Origin: 0-14-0-80-60-11 sp049322355
Lineage (GTDB): Bacteria; Desulfobacterota; Desulfobaccia; Desulfobaccales; 0-14-0-80-60-11
NCBI GenBank assembly: GCA_049322355.1
Contig: JBMORG010000022.1
Location: forward strand, 102,665-166,664
DNA: 64,000 bases
Direction of reading: 5' to 3'
Part shown: one piece after another, positions 7,812 through 16,369 of the stretch
How the letters are laid out: each line of letters opens with the position of its first letter
Position numbering within the stretch: the first letter of the stretch is position 1
Program-made: the position numbers and the translations under genes
The notes under the pieces: model-generated
The model's input: only the letters and a program-made list of their open reading frames with translations
What the model was told of the DNA's origin: nothing
The model's database searches: none

Positions 7812-9371
7812 ATGCAGACTTTTTGGAACTCAGGGGAACGGGAAAAGATACAGGGCCTGGACATCCTGGGAGTGCGCCAGGTGGATCAGGGCATTGAACG
7901 GGAGTGGGTGGCCGGGATCACCACCATCTCTCTCAGGGCTCGTTACCTGGCCTTGCTTCCCTGGGTGTTGGGGGAATTCTTCCGGCAAGAATTGCAATAC
8001 GGCGGCGGACAGGCGCAGTATGAAACCGGGCGATTGAGGAAGGTCCTGGCCCGGATGGAGTTGATCGTGGCTCTGTCCACCCGCTTGGGTCCCGGGTGGG
8101 GGGAACCGGAGCATACCTATGGGGTGTTCGGCCCCGACATCTTTAAGGAGGAAATTGAACACTTCCTGGAAACCGGCCAGGTGGAATTGACCTTTGACAA
8201 AGGGGGAGGGTCTTATGGGACTTATGTGATGCCTTGTCAGGCCTTTGGCCTGTTGGACACCTCCTATACAGGGGAGGGCGCCCCGGTTCGCATCACTCCC
8301 CGAGGGAAACAGATTCAGGAAGCCCGGCGGGGCATTTTGGGCGACGACGGCTTAACCGGGATCATCTTGCAAGGCGGGGTAATCTCTCGGGAGGCAATCA
8401 TGGCTGCCGGGCGGCATTTCTCCCTGAACGGCATGATTCACAATCCTAAAGAACTGGCGCTGCTCACCACTGCCTTTTTCCAGCCGTATGTTGATAGCCC
8501 TCAGGTCAGGGACACTTATAAACGGTTCAACGATACCGTGCGTTGGGCTTTAACAGGCATGAAGGAACAAAACCGGACTTCGACGGAATTGATCAGTCTT
8601 AATTATCAGAAAGTGGTGCACACCCCTCTGTCAGAGATCAGTCTGGTGGAACTGGCCTGGGCCGATTATGAACTGCACCGCAGGGTCCATCTATCAATGG
8701 AATTGCTCCTCAGTGCCCTGACGGAAACCTTGAGGAGACTTGCCGAAGGAACTATCGACCAGGTAATCGCAGAATGGGAGGGAGAGCAGGATTTACCGCC
8801 CATCCTGCGGCAATTCTTCCCCACCAACGCGCCTCCATTAAACCTGAACTTGAGGGAAGTCGCCGAAGGCTTGCTGGAAGACGCCTTCTTGCAGGTTCCC
8901 ATGAGGAACTACGAAGGCCTTAAAGAACCTGTCCACCAGGGGCTTTGCGCCCTAGCCCTGCTCCTGGCCTGTAGCCGTCAGACCCAATCTCTGCGAGCCA
9001 GCGGGATATTGCCCAACCGGTCCCATTACCTGGAGCGGGTCTTTGCTCTCTTGGGGGAACGAGACCATCAACCGGTTCGGGAAACTTTGGCAGCCTTGCT
9101 AGTGCAGGGGGTGGTTGAACCCCACCTGCGCACCACCCTCCGTAAGATGGGGCAAGGGCAGAAGTGTTCTTTACGGTTTTTCCTAGAAGGCGCGGTTCTT
9201 CGACCCACTGGCACCGGAGTTTACCCAGGCTTCAGTGGGGATCGGCTGAGAAATGTTTTAGGCATGTTGGCCGATCTGGGGTTTTGCAACCGTCACGAAA
9301 GTGGGGGATACCTGATCAACGAAAAGGGTCTGGCTTTCCTTAGGCAGGAGGCGGTAACTGATGCGACATGA
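7812..9371 (+). CDS. Unrecognised 519-aa protein of the defence operon
   Basis: I do not recognise this family. The product is soluble, helix-rich and without Walker, zinc or transmembrane motifs. Its C-terminal third, about residues 390-519, has the look of winged-helix segments (LRNVLGMLADLGFCNRHESG then GGYLINEKGLAFLRQ). That would suit a DNA-binding or adaptor role, but this is inference. The ATG abuts the stop of the PD-(D/E)XK gene, and the end overlaps the start of the PLD gene by 11 bases (9361-9371), so the three form a tightly coupled unit. No similar protein belongs to the DISARM core as I know it. Confidence 0.6.
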   Translation: MQTFWNSGEREKIQGLDILGVRQVDQGIEREWVAGITTISLRARYLALLPWVLGEFFRQELQYGGGQAQYETGRLRKVLARMELIVALSTRLGPGWGEPEHTYGVFGPDIFKEEIEHFLETGQVELTFDKGGGSYGTYVMPCQAFGLLDTSYTGEGAPVRITPRGKQIQEARRGILGDDGLTGIILQGGVISREAIMAAGRHFSLNGMIHNPKELALLTTAFFQPYVDSPQVRDTYKRFNDTVRWALTGMKEQNRTSTELISLNYQKVVHTPLSEISLVELAWADYELHRRVHLSMELLLSALTETLRRLAEGTIDQVIAEWEGEQDLPPILRQFFPTNAPPLNLNLREVAEGLLEDAFLQVPMRNYEGLKEPVHQGLCALALLLACSRQTQSLRASGILPNRSHYLERVFALLGERDHQPVRETLAALLVQGVVEPHLRTTLRKMGQGQKCSLRFFLEGAVLRPTGTGVYPGFSGDRLRNVLGMLADLGFCNRHESGGYLINEKGLAFLRQEAVTDAT

Positions 9372-12069
9372 TCTCCTCAAGCTTTTTCGAGAGAGGCAGG
9401 ACTTTACCCACGCCATCGTTTTGACGCATAATATTGACTTCATCTTTCTGCAATCCGTAGTGCTGCCCGAACTTAAACGATGCGGCCATCCCACCCTGAC
9501 GGTCTTTGCCGACGCCAACTGCGCCGCAGCCTCATATGCCTATCAGGCCCCATTACTCGGAGGCCTAGGGTTGCGATACCGGGTAGTGCCGGTGGCGCTC
9601 AAGCCGGGCTTCTGCTTCCACCCCAAGGCAGTGCTGCTCTCTGGCACCCAAAAGGGTCTTCTCTTCGTCGGTAGCGGCAATCTCACTTTCGGGGGCTGGC
9701 GGGAGAATGCCGAAGTGTGGGTCCAGTTCGATTCGGAGATCGACGGCACCGGGGTTTTTGCGGCTTTTCAGGCTTATCTTCAAGATGTGCTTGACTTGGT
9801 TCATCTTTCAGATCCGGTCAGGGGGGAAGTAGATGAAGCTTTCGACGGCTCCACCCGGGAGTGGGCCAAAAATCTTGATGCTCCTACCGGACTCCTTGGC
9901 AAAGCGGGTAAGGGAGAACCCCTAAGGGGGCAAATCCTCAGTTCTGTGGGCGATAGGGCTATCCAACGGCTTACCGTTTGTTCACCTTATTTCGATCCAA
10001 AGGCCGAGGCCCTGGGTGAACTGGTTGATAACTTCAAGCCCCTACATGCCGAATTATTAGTACAGAATAAGCGCACCGGCCTTACCCGGGCCAATGCTCG
10101 CTCTTTACCGGCTCAAATCAGCGTGAAACCCGTAAGGTTGCGCGCTAGGGATGAAGAGGAAGGGGAGAGAGAGCGTTTCCTGCACGCCAAATTTTATGCG
10201 GTGGAGCACGATGACCGGGTTACCGTGTTTGTAGGGAGCGCCAACTGCTCCCATGCAGCCTTGACCATCCCCGGCAGTTCCGGGAATGCCGAGTTGTTGG
10301 CGGTGCAGAATCTCACCATTAATGAATACCAAGAAAACTATTTAGGTGAATTGGAATTCCAGGAAGGAGAGGCAGAGTTCCCGGAGGAGGTCACTCCCCC
10401 CGACGAACCCGACCAAGACCATAAGTCTATTCGGCTGCTGGCGGCACGTTACGAGGCCGGTCTGTTGCGATTGGGGATTGATTGCCCCGCCGCGGTCTCC
10501 CTTACCGGTTGTGTGGTGGATAATGTGAGGTATGAACCGGAAATGCAAGGCGATGGCCTGGCGAGGGTAAGGGTCGACGCTCCTCCCCGGCAGGCGGCAG
10601 TGGTTGGACTTGATGATGGAAAGGAAGTTTTCTCAAATCTCTGTTGGGTTGATCATGAACTCGAACTCCGAGCCACCGCCCGGAGTCGGTCTTTAGCGGG
10701 AACCATCAGAACCCGGGTGGTCTCAGGACAATGGAATCTTGGGGCCTGGACCGAGATCATGGAAATGCTCCTGAAGCATTTACAATACATGCCTATCAGT
10801 TCCATCAGGAAAACCCCTAAAGTTCCGGGTGGATCGGGGAGACCGCGACTTTATTCTGAATCAGATGTCTTTGCCTCAGGTTACGGTTTGCATTTTCCTG
10901 CCAGCCCAATGACTCCCATAGGCTATGGCTCATGGCCTAAAAGCTTCCAACAGCTATTGCTTCGCTGGCTTGGTGTCGGGCTACACGAAGACAGCGGGGA
11001 AGGAAACAGCCAGCCTGGGGGACTCCCTCCTAAACGACCTCCGGAGCAGGAAGGAAACCTGCCCCCCGAGTCTGAGGATCATCCGCCCGATTTACCTTCC
11101 ATCCCCAAGCCGTTGACACCTGTTGAAGTCAGCGAGCGAGATCGCCAACGGGCCATTAAACTGCTTGGTCAGGTTACCCAATGGATGGGAGGTGAGGCAT
11201 ATTTAAAAGATCGTCAACCTGAGCATTTGGCAGTCGACTTACAGATCACTTCCGGGCTCTTGCGTGCCGCCTTGCACGGAGGGTGGGTAAGCCCTGAGGA
11301 GTTTTTCAACTACACTCATCAGCTTTGGCTGTCACTTTTCTTCACCTCGAAGGTAGACCCCACCATGGGCTGGGTTGATTACCGCTATCAATCAGCAGAA
11401 TCGCCTGAGGACTTTGCCGCCCGGATGGAGTCGCCTATACTATCCGCTGCCATGGCTGCCTGGGCCTTGGGTGTCCCTACTAATATTCACACACCCGAGT
11501 ATGCTCGTTTTCGTTTAGCATGCGTCTTGGCGGTGGCCCGCCTCCCTTGGCTGTGGAGAGCGGGACCTGAAGATGCCATCGCTGTGGAACTTCAAAAAGT
11601 CCTGGCGCTAACTGGCGTGGGAGAACGGGATAAGCGTTGGAAAGCAGTGAACGATCAATGGGTTAAGTTAATTCGCCAAGGAGAGGCTCTGCGTCGCTTG
11701 GAAATCGCGCTTGCAGGGCGCCAACCAAAGGATTTACGGCATGAAATCAAGCAAGATGCCATTGCTGGTGGAGAACTTCTTTGGCAGGGCAAGGTCGGTT
11801 TCTTGGTCGCTAAAAGCCCAACACGGAGATCGTCAGACGAAGGTGTAAGGCTACTTTACCTACAAACCAATCCAGCTTCGCCTGCGGAAGATAAGCCTGA
11901 CGAGGCTGAATGGAGAGGAGAGGGCAAAAGGTTCCTCATCCCATTAAAAGCTCTGCTAGATGAGCGGGTCATTCCTTTTTCTGAAAAATTTGGCGATCAA
12001 GAACGTCATGAACTGCTTTATTTTATCAAGGAGTTAGCCGAATGCTTCGCGGCTAATGACATTCATTGA
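9361..12069 (+). CDS. Large protein with two phospholipase D-type HKD motifs
   Basis: The 902-aa product has an N-terminal PLD nuclease-like half. The first motif is HPKAVLLS (His87, Lys89) followed by FVGSGNLTFGGW; the second is HAKFYAVE (His275, Lys277) followed by FVGSANCSHAAL. The aspartate of HxKx4D is Ser in the first motif and Glu in the second, which is unusual but the His-Lys pairs and the GS(G/A)N parts are intact. A proline-rich linker lies near residues 545-600, and the last 300 residues form an unrecognised helical domain. PLD-family members cut nucleic acids or lipids; DISARM DrmC is a PLD protein but much shorter. It overlaps the previous gene by 11 bases, and 84 bases separate it from the GHKL gene. 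A role as effector nuclease of the operon is inferred. Confidence 0.75.
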   Translation: MRHDLLKLFRERQDFTHAIVLTHNIDFIFLQSVVLPELKRCGHPTLTVFADANCAAASYAYQAPLLGGLGLRYRVVPVALKPGFCFHPKAVLLSGTQKGLLFVGSGNLTFGGWRENAEVWVQFDSEIDGTGVFAAFQAYLQDVLDLVHLSDPVRGEVDEAFDGSTREWAKNLDAPTGLLGKAGKGEPLRGQILSSVGDRAIQRLTVCSPYFDPKAEALGELVDNFKPLHAELLVQNKRTGLTRANARSLPAQISVKPVRLRARDEEEGERERFLHAKFYAVEHDDRVTVFVGSANCSHAALTIPGSSGNAELLAVQNLTINEYQENYLGELEFQEGEAEFPEEVTPPDEPDQDHKSIRLLAARYEAGLLRLGIDCPAAVSLTGCVVDNVRYEPEMQGDGLARVRVDAPPRQAAVVGLDDGKEVFSNLCWVDHELELRATARSRSLAGTIRTRVVSGQWNLGAWTEIMEMLLKHLQYMPISSIRKTPKVPGGSGRPRLYSESDVFASGYGLHFPASPMTPIGYGSWPKSFQQLLLRWLGVGLHEDSGEGNSQPGGLPPKRPPEQEGNLPPESEDHPPDLPSIPKPLTPVEVSERDRQRAIKLLGQVTQWMGGEAYLKDRQPEHLAVDLQITSGLLRAALHGGWVSPEEFFNYTHQLWLSLFFTSKVDPTMGWVDYRYQSAESPEDFAARMESPILSAAMAAWALGVPTNIHTPEYARFRLACVLAVARLPWLWRAGPEDAIAVELQKVLALTGVGERDKRWKAVNDQWVKLIRQGEALRRLEIALAGRQPKDLRHEIKQDAIAGGELLWQGKVGFLVAKSPTRRSSDEGVRLLYLQTNPASPAEDKPDEAEWRGEGKRFLIPLKALLDERVIPFSEKFGDQERHELLYFIKELAECFAANDIH

Positions 12070-12153
12070 CTTCAAAAAAAACTCAATAACATTGAGGCTA
12101 AAGTTGGTTCAACCGTGATTTTAGTTAAAATATCAGTGAGTTAGGATAATTGG

Positions 12154-15100
12154 ATGGCAAGCTCAATAAGAGAGGCGATCGAGGACTTGTTGGCAAAACG
12201 GGAGAAAGTTTACCGGGCCGACCCTGACCGCTTGCTGCAAGACGCTCGGGGAGCCCAACGAGCAGCCAGGGATTATCGTGGACGCTGGCTTTGGGAGCTG
12301 CTGCAGAATTGCGAAGATGCCAGGGCCTCGGTAGTGCGTCTCGTTGCCAAAAATGACGCTATTTACCTGGCTGATAAGGGGGGAGGCTTTTTACCCAGCG
12401 CCATGACCAACATCAGCGGCCTTGATCTCTCGGATAAGCCGGAAGGTACCATTGGGCGCAAGGGCGTGGGTTTCAAGGCGGTCTTTGAAGTCACCGACAA
12501 CCCCCAGATATTTTCTAAGAACCAAGAGGGCCTTGAGTTCAACCCGGCTAAGGCCAGATACTGGCTTTCCCAAAAAAAACTGGAAACTGAAGAGGTCCCC
12601 TATCAGTGGCTCCCCTTTTTCCTTGACAGAGAAGAGGCGGCCTCTCAGGATACTGTCCTTAGCGACCTTAAGTGGTTTACCACTGTAATTAAATTAAACC
12701 TGAAATCTGGAACGAGCGTCGAGGAAGAGTGTAATAAAGCCTTACATGGCTTACAGCCGGAAAATTTTCTCCCCTTTTCCCACTTGGGAAATCTGCAACT
12801 CGTCCTTGGCAATAAGGCTCATGTCTGGAAATGGGGTCGGGGTAATACCGGGTCCTCTGCTTTTTCAGACTGTTTCATTAGGATTTCTGAGGCAGGGCAG
12901 ACCACTGAGCAGATATGGTGCGTTCTCAAGCGGGAGGAGAAAACTCCATCCCACCTTCTGGCAACCCTCAGTGCCGTAGACCGGCAACATGCCGAGAAAG
13001 TATCCTGGCTCGTGGCCGCCCCCTTGGAAGATAATCTGACTTCATCTACGATAGCCTATAGGCCAATCCAGGTTTTTTATCCCACTGAAGTGCCCGCTCC
13101 GGTTCCCTTGCTCCTGCATGGGGAGTTTTTGGTTAATACGGAGCGCACCGCCATTTTGAAAGATCACCCTTTCAATGAGTGGGTGGTGGAGGAGCTCGCC
13201 AGACTGATAGTGGAATTCACGCACAGATCATATCAGGAAGAATCCCCGGCAGCATTTCTCCGGCTCTTACTTCCTCACCCTCATCTAGCCAGCCATGATT
13301 TCTCTCAAAAGCTTTGGGAGATCATCATTACCGAAGCCCATGGGATGCTGCGCCTGCCGGATATTTTCGGAAAGCCTCATCTTTGTTGCGAAGATGCCAT
13401 TGTGCCTCCTGATTCTGATCTGGCCCGCCAGCTTCTTTCCCGGAGCCTGTTAAGAAGCAGCCTAGTGCATGATGCGATAAGCAGGGATCAGGAAGTGGTG
13501 GAAAGAGTTTTAACCCCTCTGGGAGTGAAAATATATGGGACCGAGGACCTCTTGGTGCTCCTGGCGACGGACGTGAATATCCATAAAGAGGATCATGAAT
13601 GGCTTTGGCTGACCTGGCATTGGCTGGCAGAATGGGTGGGGGAAACTTCCAAGTGGTCTGATGAACGTCAGGAGCGGGTGAACCGGGTAAAGACCTTGTC
13701 TCTTTTGCCCGTGGACGGGGATCTTAAGAGTCCTGACGAGTTAGGGAAAAATTTTATCACTTGGAGGGAAGAAAGTGCCGATGTGGATTTGCCTGAGTGG
13801 CTGCCCCTGGCCTTTTTAGAATTATGGTTCGCGAACCGGATCAAGGACTTGCCGAAGGATAATAATTTGGCTGAATTGTTGGGACTTGGAGGCAGCCGGG
13901 ATAAATCACTAAGGGTGCGGAAACCGAATAGAAATTTATGGCGAGAAGCTCTGGAAGAGGCCATTGAAGATTTTTGGCACAATCCCCAAGATAATCCGGA
14001 AAGGTTTGTAAGCTTTTTGCTTGAATCTGGATGGCATGAGGAGATAGAAGCAACTGACAAACTGAAACGGTGTCCCATACCCGTGAGGCGAGGGGAAAAC
14101 CTGGAGTATGAAGAAGCAGGGAAAGCGTATTTCTCTGGAGCTTGGGGAGGAGGAAATCTCATCGAACGGCTCTGGTGCCACGATCCCAGGATTCCCTGGG
14201 CGCAGCCGCTAAGATGCCATGACCAAGATTCTGAAAAACAACTTACTTTTTATCGCTGGCTTGGAGTAAGTTGGTTCCCAAAAATAAGTAATGAAGAAGA
14301 AATTAAAACCGATAAAATTTCTGAAATCAGCAATAATTACAAAAAATATATTGATGGTCAAGTTGATTGGTATCGCAAATCAGTGAAGATTAATAAAATT
14401 GAATTTATTGCGATAAATGACATTAGCACAAATATTGCTGTTTATTTTCTTATTTTATTAATGAAAAATTGGGAAACTTATTATTCTCATCATATTAAGA
14501 CATATGCTACTTATAAACCTTCAAGGGCTTGGTATGATCGAACTACTCAGGTCGATAATCTTTGGTGGTTCCAGGTGACAAATGAGTTAAAAGTTCCAGT
14601 GAACAGCCTTCATAATTCTGAAACGCCACTCTTCCAGTGTTGGATTCCTGATTTACAAACTAATAGAATTTTAGGAGGCTTCTTGCCCATCATCGATTTA
14701 GAAGCCTTTCCCGCCGACTACAGAAAAGAGATCGAGATTTGGCTGAGAAAGTATGTGGGGCTCCGCCAAGGTTTGGCACAGGTCGAGCTGGATGAATGGC
14801 AAGAGATCCTGGTATCTTTGCCGGAACGATATCCAGTTAACCTGTGCCAGTCTGACGAAAAGGTCCGTTATGCAGTGGCGAACATCTATCGCTCCTTTTT
14901 AGATTCGGATAATAACCCAGCGGAATTAGATCCTGTGCCTCTCCTTTGTCGACGGGGGGATGAATGGGATTATCGCGAGGAATGCTGGCTGGACGATCAG
15001 GAAGAGGCCTCTCTAGCCTTCCAGGAGGAAATCTGGCTCATGCCACATCCGGGCTCCGGATTGGAGGCCAAAGCCGCCCGGCTCCCCGGAGTCAAACGCC

Positions 15101-16275
15101 TGTCACAATCTGCCCGGATAGAGCCTGTGCCTGGAGATGAAAATACTACGGAAAGCCAGAAAATTTCTCGAAAGTTGTTTGAAGTGAGCCCCTTCATTTA
15201 CTCCTGGCTTCGAGACATGGGCAAGCAGGAAGAAAAAATAAGGGGGAAGATATGGCAACTCAAGATAATAGTTGTAAATTCTTTGAAGGTCATAATCGGA
15301 TTGAATGACTTGGGAGAAAGAACCATTCAAAGAAATTTGGCTATTTTAGGTGATGATATCTATCTTTCGATGAATAGCATTCAAGGTCAAACTTGGTGGT
15401 CAGACATCTCCCAAGGTCTCGCTAGGATATTGGAACGCAAACCAGATCAAGATTTCTACGAAATTCTCCTACGTTGTGAAACGGACGAAGAACGTCTGGC
15501 AAAATTACGCCAGAAAGGTATGAAAGAGGAAACCATTGATCTTAATTTAAAAGAATACAGACAGTTAGAACCTGCTCCTAAACCGAAGGTACCCAAGGAA
15601 GATAGAGAGAAACTCAAAGAAGGAAGAGAGGGGGGGACTCCTGTCAGAGGTGAAACGACCACCTCTGGGCAGCCCCCCACATCAGATACACCATCAGAGC
15701 AAAGAACAACAGGAGATTCTTCAACCAGACGCATGATTGAATTAATTGATCCTGACGACGTTTCGTCTTGGGAACCCGGGGAGTTGTCTGGACCTATCAC
15801 TGGCATGGGATATCCTCCCTATACAGGAGGTATTAAAACCGCTCCCCAAGAAACATCGACGCTTAGCCAAGAAGAGAAAGGCCAGATTGAGAGAATCTCT
15901 AGAGAGATATGTCGTAAAAAACTTGAAGCCGACGGCTACCAAGTTAAAGAGATGCCTTTGAACAACCCAGGATATGATCTTATGGCTTGTAAAGATGACG
16001 AGATCATTCTAATTGAAGTCAAGGGCCATTTAAGGTCCACCAGCAAGGTGGAAATTACTCTTAGCCAGATTAGGGCTTCTTTGGCCCCTTTCCAATTTTA
16101 TCCCAAGGCTCATTCATGGGAACTTTGGAATATAGAAAACCTAAGCAAACACAGCAATTCGCCCGTGGAAATCAAGATTTACAGAGAACTTTCTCTTGAT
16201 GAGTTGGATCCCAGATCATATTCTCTTGATCTGAGAACCTCTAAATGCCAAGCAGGATGGAGAGGTCAAGTATAA
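12154..16275 (+). CDS. GHKL (Hsp90/sacsin-type) ATPase with C-terminal DUF3883 domain
   Basis: The 1373-aa product starts with a GHKL ATPase domain. The N-box is ELLQNCEDA (Asn52, Asp55), the first glycine motif is DKGGGF (Asp74), and the second is IGRKGVGFKAVF (100-111). The C-terminus is a DUF3883 domain, a PD-(D/E)XK-like fold, with GYDLMACKDDEIILIEVKG (Asp1275, Glu1288, Lys1290). In between are 1100 residues without known motifs. AT-rich patches at about 14230-14680 and 15230-15560 contrast with GC-rich surroundings and suggest mosaic origin. The ATG follows AGGA. Proteins of this architecture are common in DISARM/Hma-type defence loci, where the ATPase is thought to couple sensing to helicase or nuclease action. 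Here it precedes the helicase and methylase, with a 94-base gap after it. Confidence 0.85.
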   Translation: MASSIREAIEDLLAKREKVYRADPDRLLQDARGAQRAARDYRGRWLWELLQNCEDARASVVRLVAKNDAIYLADKGGGFLPSAMTNISGLDLSDKPEGTIGRKGVGFKAVFEVTDNPQIFSKNQEGLEFNPAKARYWLSQKKLETEEVPYQWLPFFLDREEAASQDTVLSDLKWFTTVIKLNLKSGTSVEEECNKALHGLQPENFLPFSHLGNLQLVLGNKAHVWKWGRGNTGSSAFSDCFIRISEAGQTTEQIWCVLKREEKTPSHLLATLSAVDRQHAEKVSWLVAAPLEDNLTSSTIAYRPIQVFYPTEVPAPVPLLLHGEFLVNTERTAILKDHPFNEWVVEELARLIVEFTHRSYQEESPAAFLRLLLPHPHLASHDFSQKLWEIIITEAHGMLRLPDIFGKPHLCCEDAIVPPDSDLARQLLSRSLLRSSLVHDAISRDQEVVERVLTPLGVKIYGTEDLLVLLATDVNIHKEDHEWLWLTWHWLAEWVGETSKWSDERQERVNRVKTLSLLPVDGDLKSPDELGKNFITWREESADVDLPEWLPLAFLELWFANRIKDLPKDNNLAELLGLGGSRDKSLRVRKPNRNLWREALEEAIEDFWHNPQDNPERFVSFLLESGWHEEIEATDKLKRCPIPVRRGENLEYEEAGKAYFSGAWGGGNLIERLWCHDPRIPWAQPLRCHDQDSEKQLTFYRWLGVSWFPKISNEEEIKTDKISEISNNYKKYIDGQVDWYRKSVKINKIEFIAINDISTNIAVYFLILLMKNWETYYSHHIKTYATYKPSRAWYDRTTQVDNLWWFQVTNELKVPVNSLHNSETPLFQCWIPDLQTNRILGGFLPIIDLEAFPADYRKEIEIWLRKYVGLRQGLAQVELDEWQEILVSLPERYPVNLCQSDEKVRYAVANIYRSFLDSDNNPAELDPVPLLCRRGDEWDYREECWLDDQEEASLAFQEEIWLMPHPGSGLEAKAARLPGVKRLSQSARIEPVPGDENTTESQKISRKLFEVSPFIYSWLRDMGKQEEKIRGKIWQLKIIVVNSLKVIIGLNDLGERTIQRNLAILGDDIYLSMNSIQGQTWWSDISQGLARILERKPDQDFYEILLRCETDEERLAKLRQKGMKEETIDLNLKEYRQLEPAPKPKVPKEDREKLKEGREGGTPVRGETTTSGQPPTSDTPSEQRTTGDSSTRRMIELIDPDDVSSWEPGELSGPITGMGYPPYTGGIKTAPQETSTLSQEEKGQIERISREICRKKLEADGYQVKEMPLNNPGYDLMACKDDEIILIEVKGHLRSTSKVEITLSQIRASLAPFQFYPKAHSWELWNIENLSKHSNSPVEIKIYRELSLDELDPRSYSLDLRTSKCQAGWRGQV

Positions 16276-16369
16276 GAAATGCTCTAAGACCAATATCATG
16301 GAAAACTATTCAAGAATGTGCTTTAACTTAATAAATATCCAAAGGTTTTAAGACGGAGGCTCTAATATC

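Noticed and set aside
7812..9371. Idea that the 519-aa protein is a DrmE or BrxZ/PglZ-type protein
   Set aside because: No alkaline-phosphatase motifs and no recognisable DrmE features in the translation; left as unknown.
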